In this document: piece by piece, positions 43,938-52,682 of the stretch
Position numbering within the stretch: position 1 is the stretch's first letter
How the letters are laid out: each line of letters begins with the position of its first letter
Assembly: GCA_019637615.1 (NCBI GenBank)
Contig: JAHBVJ010000023.1
Location: forward strand, 1 to 64,000
DNA: 64,000 nt
Direction of reading: 5' to 3'
From: Anaerolineae bacterium
GTDB lineage: Bacteria; Chloroflexota; Anaerolineae; Aggregatilineales; UBA2796
Notes under the pieces: generated by a model
Database searches by the model: none
The model's input: the letters and a program-made list of their open reading frames with translations, nothing else
Told to the model about the DNA's origin: nothing
Made by a program: the position numbers and the translations under genes

Positions 43938-45689
43938 ATGAAAACTCTCCAAGAATCCGAATTTGTCATTGTCGGTACCGGCCTGATGGGCGCGTCCCTC
44001 GCGTTGGCGTTGCGCGGCAAGGTCAAGTCCCTGCACGGCATCGACATCAACCCGCAGCATTTGCGCGACGCCGCCCGCTGCTTTGACCGATTGAGTGGCG
44101 AGATCACCGCTGATACGCTGGCAGCCGATGTCGTTGTGCTGGCGACGCCCGTGCGCACCATCCTTGTGCTGCTGGATCGGATCGCCAAACTGGTCAAACC
44201 GGACACGCTGATCATGGACATCGGCAGCACCAAGCGCGACATTGTAGCGGCGATGAACGAACTGCCGGATGGGATGTTAGCCATCGGCGGGCACCCGATG
44301 TGCGGGCGCGAAACCAGCGGACCGCAAGACGCCACCGCCGAGATGTTCGTCGGGCGTCCGTACATCTTCTGCTCGACGCGTCACACCACTGACGAAGTGA
44401 CGGCGTTGGTGCATGAGCTTGCTACCAAGATCAACGCGGCGTTCTATCTGCTAGACGCTGCGCAGCATGACGCGGCGACGGCGGCGATCAGCCATCTGCC
44501 CTATCTGGTCAGCAGCGGGCTGGTCGGCATGGTGCAGCAGCTCAGTAAGAGCGACAACCTTGGCGAGCTGCCGTGGCAGTTGGCCTCGACAGGTTTCAAA
44601 GACACCTCGCGCTTGGCGGGCAGCGATGTCGCGATGATGGCGGACATCGTAGAGACCAACCGCGAAGCCGTCTTCCACGCGTTGGATGTCTTCCACGAGC
44701 AGATCGAGGTGGTCAAACACATGCTGAACACCAACCGCGATTTGCAACTGCGCGACACGTTGGAAAAAATCCGGCAAGGTCGGCGCGCTTGGGAACAGCG
44801 TTACTTCAAGCCGCGCCCCACGCCGGGAATCGACGGGCAAACGCAGCTCGCGGGCGTGATGGGCTGGCCTGTCAAACATTCGCTATCGCCTGCGATGCAC
44901 AACGCAGCATTTGACAAGCTCGGCCTGAATTGGCGCTATCTGCCACTGGCGGTGGAACCGAGCCGACTGCCCGAAGCCATACGCGGACTGCCTGCGCTTG
45001 GCTGGCGCGGCGTTAATCTGACCGTGCCCCACAAAGTCGATGTGCTGCCGCTGCTGGCGGATATTTCCGACGAAGCCCGTCTGATCGGGGCGGCGAATAC
45101 AGTGCGTGTCGATCCTGAGACGGGCGCATTGAGCGGCACCAACACGGATCGCTACGGGTTCATGGCTGACCTCGCCGCCCACGATGTGACGATCGATGCT
45201 TCCACTCATGCGGTGCTGCTTGGCGCGGGCGGCGCGGCACGGGCGATCAGCGTCGGGCTGCTCAAGCAGGGCGCGCGGCTCGCCATCGTAAATCGGACGC
45301 TGGAACGCGCCGAGGAGCTGGTCAAGCTGCTCAAGACCGCGCTGCCGGAGGCCAGAGTCGAGGCGATCCCCGTCGAAGGTCTGCGCGACGCCAGTCGTGA
45401 TGCTTCGCTGATCGTCAACGCGACTTCGGTCGGGATGTGGCCTAATGTCGAGGCGTCGCCGTGGCCTACCGACGTGCCATTTCCGCGCCGCGCGGTGCTG
45501 TACGACACCATTTACCGCCCGCAGCAAACCAAGCTAATGCACGACGCACAGGCAGCAGGGCTGCGCACCATCGGCGGGATCGGGATGCTGGTGCATCAGG
45601 GCGCGGCGGCCTTCACCTTCTGGACGGGCGTCGAAGCGCCGGTCGCCGTGATGTTGCAAGCGTGCCTCGCCAAACTGGCGGAAGGTTAA
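43938..45689 (+). CDS. Fused prephenate dehydrogenase (TyrA) - shikimate dehydrogenase (AroE)
   Basis: 583 residues from MKTLQESEF. Residues about 8-285 are TyrA-like: VIVGTGLMGASLALALRGK nucleotide loop, then DIGSTKRDI and GGHPMCGRETSGP. Residues about 310-580 are AroE: LAGVMGWPVKHSLSPAMHN, NLTVPHKVD with the catalytic Lys, NTDRYGF with Asp and LLGAGGAARAIS for NADP. The join has a linker of about 20 residues with no sign of frameshift. It unites a mid-shikimate step and a tyrosine-branch step. The ATG lacks a strong ribosome site; an upstream start 17 codons earlier exists. chorismate synthase follows at 72 bases. Confidence 0.88.
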   Translation: MKTLQESEFVIVGTGLMGASLALALRGKVKSLHGIDINPQHLRDAARCFDRLSGEITADTLAADVVVLATPVRTILVLLDRIAKLVKPDTLIMDIGSTKRDIVAAMNELPDGMLAIGGHPMCGRETSGPQDATAEMFVGRPYIFCSTRHTTDEVTALVHELATKINAAFYLLDAAQHDAATAAISHLPYLVSSGLVGMVQQLSKSDNLGELPWQLASTGFKDTSRLAGSDVAMMADIVETNREAVFHALDVFHEQIEVVKHMLNTNRDLQLRDTLEKIRQGRRAWEQRYFKPRPTPGIDGQTQLAGVMGWPVKHSLSPAMHNAAFDKLGLNWRYLPLAVEPSRLPEAIRGLPALGWRGVNLTVPHKVDVLPLLADISDEARLIGAANTVRVDPETGALSGTNTDRYGFMADLAAHDVTIDASTHAVLLGAGGAARAISVGLLKQGARLAIVNRTLERAEELVKLLKTALPEARVEAIPVEGLRDASRDASLIVNATSVGMWPNVEASPWPTDVPFPRRAVLYDTIYRPQQTKLMHDAQAAGLRTIGGIGMLVHQGAAAFTFWTGVEAPVAVMLQACLAKLAEG

Positions 45690-45761
45690 CAGGGACAACA
45701 GCGTCCAAACGCGATAAGCTAGTGTCCCATTCACAAAGAAAGCAATTGACGAGTACCTCTT

Positions 45762-46940
45762 ATGCTGCGTTTTCTGACTTCTGGCGAATCTCACGGCCCG
45801 CTGCTGACGGGCATTTTGGACGGCCTTCCGGCGGGCATCCCGCTGACCGCCGCTGATGTCGATGCTGACCTCGCACGGCGGCAGCAAGGCTACGGCAAGG
45901 GCGGGCGGATGGGCATCGAGAAAGACCATGTGCGCTTCGGCGGCGGCGTGGTCGATGGCTGCACGACAGGCGCACCGATTTCGCTGCTGGTCGATAACCG
46001 CGACTACAAGAACTGGGCGGAAAAGGTGATCGAGCCGATGACGATCCCGCGCCCCGGTCACGCCGATTTGACGGGGGCGATCAAGTACGGCTATCGCGAA
46101 CTGCGGCTGTCGTTAGAGCGCTCCAGCGCCCGCGAGACGACGATGCGGGTAGCGGTGGGCGCGGTATGCAAGCAGTTCCTCGCGCAGTTCGGGATCAAGG
46201 TGCAAGGCTACGTGACCGTGATTGGCGACGTGAGCACCGCGCTGCCGCATCCAGCCGATTACGAAGCGCGCTTTACCGCCGCCGAAGCCAGCGATGTGCG
46301 ATGCCCCGACCCCGACGCCTCCGAGCAGATGCACGCGGCGATCCGCGCCTGTATTCAGGCCAAAGACACGCTCGGCGGGATCATCGAAGTCGTGGCGATC
46401 AACGTCCCGCCGGGGTTGGGATCGCACGTGCAGTATGACCGCAAGCTGGACGGCCTGCTGATGGGCGCGGTTGGCAGCGTCCACGCGATCAAAGGCGTCG
46501 AGGTCGGATCGGCGTTCGATAACGCACGCTTGCCGGGCACAAAAGTCCACGATGAGATCGTGGTGGAAAACGGCACCCTTAAGCACCATACCAATCGTGC
46601 GGGCGGCCTCGAAGGCGGGATCACGACGGGCGAACCGATCATCGTGCGGGCAGCGATGAAGCCAATCGCCACGACGCTGACTCCGCTGCAATCCGTCGAT
46701 CTGGCGTCGGGTGAGCCGAAAGGCTTCGAGTACGAACGCAGCGATTTTTGCCCCGTCCCACGCGGCGTACCGATCATCGAGGCGATGGTGGCAGTGGTGC
46801 TGGCGAACGCGCTGATCGAGAAGCTCGGCGGCGATTCGGTCAACGAGATGAAGCCGCGCTTCGAGACGCTGCGCCGGAGCCGCTTGGAAGACCTGCCAAT
46901 GGACAACCGTCCGTGGCAGTTCGGGTATGAATACACGTAG
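45762..46940 (+). CDS. aroC: Chorismate synthase
   Basis: 392 residues, full length. Converts 5-enolpyruvylshikimate-3-phosphate to chorismate with reduced FMN. Signatures: LRFLTSGESHGPLLTGILDG (first), RPGHADLTGAIKYG and RSSARETTMRVAVGAV (second), then GSAFDNARLPGTK and GGLEGGITTGEPI (third). With the TyrA-AroE fusion it forms a short aromatic operon. A stem-loop follows the stop. Confidence 0.96.
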   Translation: MLRFLTSGESHGPLLTGILDGLPAGIPLTAADVDADLARRQQGYGKGGRMGIEKDHVRFGGGVVDGCTTGAPISLLVDNRDYKNWAEKVIEPMTIPRPGHADLTGAIKYGYRELRLSLERSSARETTMRVAVGAVCKQFLAQFGIKVQGYVTVIGDVSTALPHPADYEARFTAAEASDVRCPDPDASEQMHAAIRACIQAKDTLGGIIEVVAINVPPGLGSHVQYDRKLDGLLMGAVGSVHAIKGVEVGSAFDNARLPGTKVHDEIVVENGTLKHHTNRAGGLEGGITTGEPIIVRAAMKPIATTLTPLQSVDLASGEPKGFEYERSDFCPVPRGVPIIEAMVAVVLANALIEKLGGDSVNEMKPRFETLRRSRLEDLPMDNRPWQFGYEYT

Positions 46941-46952
46941 AATGCTGCCTCA

Positions 46953-46977
46953 TATCCCGCGCATACGACGCGGGATA
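46953..46977. terminator. 9-bp stem between aroC and the peptidase gene
   Basis: TATCCCGCG (46953-46961) and CGCGGGATA (46969-46977) with a 7-base loop, between two convergent genes. No T-run, so its strength as a terminator is uncertain. Confidence 0.5.
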
Positions 46978-46993
46978 TAACCCCTGATTGTTG

Positions 46994-47752
46994 TTAATTC
47001 GCGGGGACGGCTTCCGTCGCGGCGGGTTCGCCTTCGACGTTGGCGATCTCCGCGATGCGTGACGTGTCCAAGCAGACCGCGACCGATTGGTTGTAGCCCA
47101 TCAAGAAGGCTTGGCTGCGCTGGGCGCTAGAACCGTGCGCGTCTGGATCGTCCCACTTGGTGTTCTCGTCATCACCGATATCGAAGAAGCTGTTCATGCC
47201 TTCCTTCAAGTCGTCGGCGGTGATCTCCAAGGAGCCATTGCCATCGTACAGGTAGCGCGTGAAGTTGCCCGCCAGACAGTCGGCCTGAAGCTCGATCTCG
47301 ATGCTGTAGTGGCCTTCCGAGAGTTGAAGCTTCTGATCGAGCAGGTCTTGGATGTAGTGACCCCACTCATGCGCGATGATGCCTACTACCGAGTAACCGT
47401 TGTTCTGGCTCTTGTCATACTCCTGCGCGAACCATGTTGTGTCGTAGTAGATAGCCTTATCTTCGGGGCAGAAGAAGGCGTTTTCGGCTTCGGTTTCGCC
47501 ACAGGGCGTATCCATCGGCGTCTCACCTTCGTAGGCCGTTACGGCAGAAGGCGGCTTATAGTCACCCAACTTCTCATCGGTGAAGGTTTGCGACCAGAAC
47601 GCGTTGAGGTCTTCTTCCGAGGTGGTCACTAGCTCGGTTACGGGGTCATCTTGCGCAACAACCCGCTTGACCGTTGTCCCCATGCCGATGATCGAGACGA
47701 CTAACAACAAGGCAACCAATAACTGGTGGCGACGATTGATGAGATTTGACAT
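46994..47752 (-). CDS. Neutral zinc metallopeptidase (YpfJ-like)
   Basis: 252 residues. One N-terminal hydrophobic segment (residues about 11-29) serves as signal or anchor, putting the enzyme outside the membrane. Zinc site HEWGH with a third ligand in ELQADCLAG, as in the family; the preceding DTTWFAQ and YYDT also match. Full length for YpfJ. Substrate unknown. It converges on aroC and its upstream 512-base region (47753-48264) contains only repeats. Confidence 0.85.
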   Translation of the reverse strand: MSNLINRRHQLLVALLLVVSIIGMGTTVKRVVAQDDPVTELVTTSEEDLNAFWSQTFTDEKLGDYKPPSAVTAYEGETPMDTPCGETEAENAFFCPEDKAIYYDTTWFAQEYDKSQNNGYSVVGIIAHEWGHYIQDLLDQKLQLSEGHYSIEIELQADCLAGNFTRYLYDGNGSLEITADDLKEGMNSFFDIGDDENTKWDDPDAHGSSAQRSQAFLMGYNQSVAVCLDTSRIAEIANVEGEPAATEAVPAN

Positions 47753-47833
47753 TGGCTTTTATCCTTGAAAGAAGCGTGACATCTTATTTTGTCGTCCCAG
47801 TTGACGGGTTCGCGTCGGAAAATGATCCCTACC

Positions 47834-47865
47834 ATGATCCCGCTGACTGGTGAACACGGGATCAT
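47834..47865. repeat. GATC-armed stem-loop
   Basis: ATGATCCCG (47834-47842) and CGGGATCAT (47857-47865), perfect 9-bp arms, 14-base loop. A further half site, AATGATCCC, is at 47821. Confidence 0.55.
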
Positions 47866-47874
47866 TATAGTATG

Positions 47875-47898
47875 AAGTGCTAAGTGCTGCGTGCTAAG
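47875..47898. repeat. Dispersed GCAC repeat, reverse orientation
   Basis: AAGTGCTAAGTGCTGCGTGC followed by TAAG, the reverse complement of the core at 26641. Confidence 0.5.
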
Positions 47899-48030
47899 TA
47901 ACGACGACTTTGTGGCGCTCGATTTCTTCGGGGCGTGGGAGAAGGAAGGAACGCGGTGTGCGCTAGGATGTGAAATGAGCGTGATGTTCATACGAGTCCC
48001 TCATGTGCGATGTGCGTGGCTAGGAATTTG

Positions 48031-48176
48031 CCTGTTTTGCCTGATCCCCCTGTTTTAACAGGCAAAAGATCAGGTAAACGGCATGTTACGCTCAAATGAG
48101 CCGTCCTGAACTGGTGAGATCAGGCAAATAACAGGCGATAACAGGCAAAAGATCAGGCGATCTCGTTCATACAGGC
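48031..48176. repeat. Iterated CCTGTT/AACAGGC words
   Basis: CCTGTT at 48031 and 48049; AACAGGC at 48057, 48130 and 48140; ACAGGC at 48171. CCTGATC/GATCAGG (around 48040-48074) encloses one pair, and GATCAGGC recurs near 48117 and 48151. No coding frame. Comparable to 37758-37875. Confidence 0.5.
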
Positions 48177-48264
48177 AAGTGCCTAATGATCATGGTATTG
48201 AAGCCATGCATCAGGGAGCAGTGGTCAACGGGTAAGTGATGACGCGACTTCCAGATTCAGGACT

Positions 48265-48723
48265 TCACCGATGGGTGGTTTCTTGAGCCAGCCCGATGAG
48301 CAGCCCTTCGGGGCCGCGAATATAGCAGAGCCGATACGAGTCCTCGTACTGAACCACTTCCCCGACGAGCTGCGCGCCGTGTTTGAGGAGCCTAGCAAGC
48401 GTGTCATCAATGTCCTCCACAGCGAACATGACGCGTAGGTATCCGAGCGCGTTTACCGGGGCGTTGCGATGATCAGCGACTACAGACGGGGCGAGAAATC
48501 GCGAAAGTTCGAGGCGGCTGTGCCCGTCGGGGGTGACCATCATGGCGATCTCGACGCGCTGTGTGCCCAGTCCGGTGACGCGTCCAGCCCATTCTCCTTC
48601 GATCATGGCTCGCCCTTCGAGCTTCAGGCCAAGCTCGGTGAAAAAGGCGATGGCCTCTTCGAGAGACTCTACCACAATGCCGACGTTATCCATCCTCATA
48701 AGGTTAGATTTTTCTGATGTCAT
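48265..48723 (-). CDS. VOC-superfamily protein (glyoxalase/bleomycin resistance fold)
   Basis: 152 residues from MTSEKSN; AGGAG is 8 bases upstream. Two beta-alpha-beta-beta-beta units: MDNVGIVVESLEEAIAFFTELG opens the first and LGYLRVMFAVEDIDDTLARL the second. VGEVVQYEDSYRLCYIRGPEGLLIGL is the usual C-terminal strand set with a metal-type Glu or His region (ligands not certain). Function is not predictable beyond metal-dependent small-molecule binding or turnover. Confidence 0.83.
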   Translation of the reverse strand: MTSEKSNLMRMDNVGIVVESLEEAIAFFTELGLKLEGRAMIEGEWAGRVTGLGTQRVEIAMMVTPDGHSRLELSRFLAPSVVADHRNAPVNALGYLRVMFAVEDIDDTLARLLKHGAQLVGEVVQYEDSYRLCYIRGPEGLLIGLAQETTHR

Positions 48724-48927
48724 CTAGCCGCTCCTATGTTGGCAACTCTTCTATCGTCAATAAGGGACTCAGGACAGTCGTCGCAGGCGGGTGAAATGTC
48801 AAGCCGAGCGTACGATTTCTTTGCGAACCGCAAAATAAGCGCTGCGATGAACAATGGCAGAAAGGCTAACAGTGGATCAGTCCACACTGATCAAGGAGAA
48901 CCGAAGGACAAACAACCCATAATAATC

Positions 48928-48956
48928 AGTATAACAGAGACAGAACTTGATGTCAA
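48928..48956 (-). promoter_or_regulatory. Consensus promoter of the VOC gene with a 200-base leader
   Basis: TTGACA (48951-48956), 17-base spacer, TATACT (48928-48933) on the minus strand. The predicted start near 48921 leaves a leader of about 198 bases. That leader has the inverted repeat GATCAGT/ACTGATC (about 48875-48892). The rest of the 349-base gap shows nothing else. Confidence 0.65.
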
Positions 48957-49072
48957 GACACGAACATAAGAATCTCGTAGATAATTGTTAGGAAAATGTG
49001 CGGAAAAGACGCGCTACAAGCGGACAGCGATCGATGTGTATGGCACTCCCAGTAGACTGGATTGGCTTACTT

Positions 49073-50647
49073 TTAATTGAAGCTGCGGAGCCAAATGTTC
49101 GTAAAGCCGCAGTAGCTGGTCGCTAACTGGTAATTGTAAGCAGCAAGCAAGACTTCGCCCGTAACCTGCGTGAGGTTGGTTTCCGCCGCAAGCTGTCCAT
49201 TCACGTAGACGAGTAAGCCGTTGCCATAGGCCACCACGAGAAGGCGGTTGCGGGCGCGGTTTTCCAGTTTGAGGGCATCGGTGAGCGCATAGTCGTTGAC
49301 CTTGACCTCGCCACCAACCGTTTGCCGCACACCGAGGCCACCTTTACGGTCAAAATACACGATGCTGAAGTTATCGCCATCCTGTACGCGGAATTCCAGC
49401 GCACAGGCGATATTTTCGATGTCCGAATCCCAGAGGACATCAGCGGCATAGACGAGATTGGCAAAACTGCTGCCTTCCATCAGCTTGACGAACAGCAAGC
49501 TGCTCGGCGTACTGTTGCTGACGAAAGCGGAATTCACCTCGACGGCGGGCGTACCATAAGCGGGCAGTACCGCCGCACGGATGAGTTCTCCGAGGATGGC
49601 TTCGGGCGTGCCCTGCCAGTCATTGAGCGTCTGCGGCGGCACGATCTCGGCGCGGGCGGTGGCGGGGACGGTAACGATGAAATTATCGAACCCGACGATC
49701 ACCCGATGGTTCGGGCGGGTGCTGGTGCCGACCATGAGGCCGACCAAGCCTGCTTGTGGCAAGCTGGCATCTTCGACGCTGCCGACGGCCTGCCCGTTGA
49801 AGAACAAGGTGAATTTGCTGCCCTGCGCTAGCACTGCCAGCGTACCTGAGGAAGCGATTGGCACAGGCGAGTCTGCCCAATCCGAGATCGCACGGCGCTG
49901 ACTGCCCGTTTGCAGAAAGACGCGCCACTGATTGCTGCTGTTGACCGAAAACGCGTAATAATTCGCGTTGGCGTCGTTATCCGTGCGTTGGGTGCGCAGC
50001 AGGATGCCATATTCCCAGTAAGCGTTGAATTCCTCGACCCGCGCATCGACTTGCACATACACATCCGCGTACGTGCCGAGCTTATCCGCCGTCGTCCACG
50101 CGATCAGGTTATCGGCCTCCGCGCCCATCCGCAACCGCCCCTCGTTCAGGCGCGAGGTGGAGGCAGGTTCGCGCCATGAACGGAGCGCAGAATCGGGCAA
50201 CATCGGGTCGTTGACGAGCAAAAAGCTGTAGCCGGGGAGGAGCGCGAGTTTATAGCCGCCCGAAGTAGCAGAATCGGCGCGGGGCGAGACACGCAAAGAA
50301 TAGGTGCCCGCGCTGGTGATCGGGTAGGCATCGATGGCGACACTGCGGTAGCTGGCGGGGCGGCTGCTGGCGAGGACGGTGCCCGCCGGATCGAGCAGTT
50401 CGATCACGGGTTGCAGATCGCCGGAAATGGGTTGCAGCCACGCGGAGACGATCTGACCGGAACTCGCCTCGAATGTCCATGTTTGCGTCGGGGCAGCGGC
50501 GGTGATCTCGCCCGTGACGGTTTGCAGGAGCGTCAGCGTTGTTTCAGATTGCGCTTTAGGCACTGACACAGGCCAAAGGAGCGCTAGAATTATCCCTAAC
50601 CACGCGACCCTGCGGACAAAATTCCGATGTGTGTTGCGAACTACCAT
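49073..50647 (-). CDS. Secreted beta-sandwich protein with PPC-like and laminin-G-like domains
   Basis: 524 residues. N-terminal signal (RRVAWLGIILALLWPVSVPKAQS). Residues about 35-135 look like a pre-peptidase C-terminal (PPC) domain: LTLLQTVTGEITAAAPTQTW and AGTYSLRVSP. Two concanavalin A/laminin-G-like domains follow, at about 160-330 and 360-520 (YYAFSVNSSNQWRVFLQTG and LVVYGNG-like LLVYVNGQLAAETN strands). No catalytic residues are obvious; carbohydrate or cell-surface binding is likely. Type typical of Chloroflexota. Confidence 0.75.
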   Translation of the reverse strand: MVVRNTHRNFVRRVAWLGIILALLWPVSVPKAQSETTLTLLQTVTGEITAAAPTQTWTFEASSGQIVSAWLQPISGDLQPVIELLDPAGTVLASSRPASYRSVAIDAYPITSAGTYSLRVSPRADSATSGGYKLALLPGYSFLLVNDPMLPDSALRSWREPASTSRLNEGRLRMGAEADNLIAWTTADKLGTYADVYVQVDARVEEFNAYWEYGILLRTQRTDNDANANYYAFSVNSSNQWRVFLQTGSQRRAISDWADSPVPIASSGTLAVLAQGSKFTLFFNGQAVGSVEDASLPQAGLVGLMVGTSTRPNHRVIVGFDNFIVTVPATARAEIVPPQTLNDWQGTPEAILGELIRAAVLPAYGTPAVEVNSAFVSNSTPSSLLFVKLMEGSSFANLVYAADVLWDSDIENIACALEFRVQDGDNFSIVYFDRKGGLGVRQTVGGEVKVNDYALTDALKLENRARNRLLVVAYGNGLLVYVNGQLAAETNLTQVTGEVLLAAYNYQLATSYCGFTNIWLRSFN

Positions 50648-50732
50648 TACGACTTACCCTCGCCGGACGAATGGCAGTAGCATAACGTGGTTTTCAAAAC
50701 GATTGCAACCGCGTCCCGGAGGGCGCTTGATT

Positions 50733-51722
50733 ATGGTCACAGCATTGGTCACTGGCGGTACTGGCTTCCTCGGTTCCCACGTCGCCCGCGCGCTGGTCGA
50801 GGCGGGCCATACGGTGCGCATTTTGCGGCGGCAGCGTTCCCCGCTCGATCTGGTTCAAGATTTACCCGTCGAGCACATGATTGGCGACATCATGGAGGTC
50901 GAATCGCTGGAAGCGGCGATGCAGGGCTGCACATGGGTGTTTCATGTCGCGGCTGCTTCGGATTACTGGCGCACGAGCAAGACGAAATTGTACTTGATCA
51001 ACGTGCAGGGGACGCGCAACGTGCTGGATGTTGCCAAGAAAACTGGCGTCGGGCGCGTGATCCTGACCAGCAGCGGCGCGGCGGTCGGGCTGCGCGAGGA
51101 TGGGCTGCCGTCGAGCGAGGCCGAACCGTTCAATTTGCCGCAGCAGCATTTCGCCTACGGACACAGCAAGTGGCTGGCGGAGCAGGAAGCATGGCGCGCC
51201 GTCGCAACGGGACAAGACGTGGTGGCGGTGAATCCGGCGGCGGTGTTCGGCCCCGGCGACCTGAACCAGATTTCGGGCAGCGCGGTAGTGGAGATGGCGC
51301 GGGGAAATGTGCCGATCTATCCACAAGGCGGCATGACGATGATCGATGTGCGGGATGTGGCGAAGGCGCACATCGCCGCCGCCGAACGCGGGCAAGCGGG
51401 AGAACGCTATTTGCTCGGCACGGAGGACGTTTCGCACAAGGTGCTGTCAGACGTAGCGGCGGAGATCGCTGGCGTGCCGAAACCCGTGATCCCCGTGCCA
51501 AAACTGATCACGCCTGTGCTTTCCGTCGCCGTGAGCGGGCTGCGGCGGATCGGCGTGCAACTGCCGATCAACTCGGATCAGATCCGCTTGAGCGCGCGAA
51601 ATGTATTTTTTGACTGTCATAAGGCGTGGGCGGCGTTCGGGAAACCGGAGATCGGGCTGCGCCAGAGTTTGCAGGATACCTATGACTGGTATGTGCAGCA
51701 CGGCGTGATCAAACGCGCCTAG
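50733..51722 (+). CDS. Extended SDR NAD-dependent epimerase/reductase (HpnA-like)
   Basis: 329 residues from MVTALVTGG, with GGAGGG 9 bases upstream; the longer frame upstream overlaps the previous gene on the other strand. TGGTGFLGSH is the NAD(P) loop; the catalytic Ser is in LTSSGAAVG, and Tyr-Lys in YGHSKWLAE. Similar to the hopanoid-associated HpnA and dihydroflavonol-reductase-like group. A methyltransferase follows in the same direction at 24 bases. Confidence 0.85.
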   Translation: MVTALVTGGTGFLGSHVARALVEAGHTVRILRRQRSPLDLVQDLPVEHMIGDIMEVESLEAAMQGCTWVFHVAAASDYWRTSKTKLYLINVQGTRNVLDVAKKTGVGRVILTSSGAAVGLREDGLPSSEAEPFNLPQQHFAYGHSKWLAEQEAWRAVATGQDVVAVNPAAVFGPGDLNQISGSAVVEMARGNVPIYPQGGMTMIDVRDVAKAHIAAAERGQAGERYLLGTEDVSHKVLSDVAAEIAGVPKPVIPVPKLITPVLSVAVSGLRRIGVQLPINSDQIRLSARNVFFDCHKAWAAFGKPEIGLRQSLQDTYDWYVQHGVIKRA

Positions 51723-51746
51723 CCGCACTGTTGAAGGAGTTTCGTT

Positions 51747-52550
51747 ATGTTCAAAGCCATTATGGAGCGCCGCCGCGAGACGAACACATGGCAAAAAATC
51801 CCGTGGAACGAGCCTGAGTTCAGCAAACGGATGCTGAAGGAGCATCTGACGCAAGCACATGACGCTGCCAGCCGCCGCACGGCGATCATCGAGCGGCAAG
51901 TGGCGTGGATTCACGAGGAGGTGTTAGGCGCACGTCCGTCCCGCGTGCTCGATCTGGGCTGTGGGCCGGGGCTATATGCAAGCCGCTTGGCGGCGCTCGG
52001 TCATCAGTGCGTGGGGATCGATTTTTCGCCCGCGTCGATTGACTATGCGCGCCAACAGCGCAGCGACGTGACGTATATACAAGCGGATGTGCGCGAGGCC
52101 GACTTCGGCACGGGATTCGATCTGGCGATGATGCTGTACGGCGAGATCAACACCTTCACGCCCACGGATGCGCAGTGCATCATCGATAAGGCGTTGGCAG
52201 CGCTCAAGCCCGGTGGCGCGCTGCTGCTAGAGCCACACCCCTATGAGGCCGTCAAACGGATCGGGAGCAGTGCGCCCTCATGGTACAGCGCCGAGGAAGG
52301 CTTGCTATCGCCGCGCCCGTTTGTGTGCTTGGAAGAGTCATTTTTCCAAGATGGACGTTCGATGAACCGTTTTTATGTGATCGACGCCGAGACGGGCAGT
52401 CTGACGACCTATGGATCGATGACGCAAGCGTATACCGAGGCGGAATATCGGCAGTTGCTGCGGGCATTCGCGACGGTGACGATATACCCGTCGCTGGTAA
52501 ACCCCGAAAATGACGGAATGCTGTGCGCGATCGTGGCGCGGAAGGCATAG
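51747..52550 (+). CDS. Class I SAM-dependent methyltransferase
   Basis: 267 residues. The SAM site is VLDLGCGPGLYASRLA (motif I), then GIDFSP (motif II), DLAMMLYGEIN and ALKPGGALLLEPHP. AAGGAG precedes the ATG by 7-8 bases. It follows the SDR gene by 24 bases and probably shares its transcript; the substrate is unknown, perhaps a sugar or small lipid modified by both enzymes. Confidence 0.87.
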   Translation: MFKAIMERRRETNTWQKIPWNEPEFSKRMLKEHLTQAHDAASRRTAIIERQVAWIHEEVLGARPSRVLDLGCGPGLYASRLAALGHQCVGIDFSPASIDYARQQRSDVTYIQADVREADFGTGFDLAMMLYGEINTFTPTDAQCIIDKALAALKPGGALLLEPHPYEAVKRIGSSAPSWYSAEEGLLSPRPFVCLEESFFQDGRSMNRFYVIDAETGSLTTYGSMTQAYTEAEYRQLLRAFATVTIYPSLVNPENDGMLCAIVARKA

Positions 52551-52682
52551 GCGGTGGAAATGAGGCCGATTCTTAAAGGGACAGACTGAGCCAACGGAAT
52601 AGGCCGTACATCATTTGTGCGGCCTTTCATCTCATTGAAACGCTTACCTTTTCTTGAGACGCTCAACCATAGGGGTTCACGA

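Noticed and set aside
43754..44365. 203-residue minus-strand frame
   Set aside because: Shadow of the TyrA domain.
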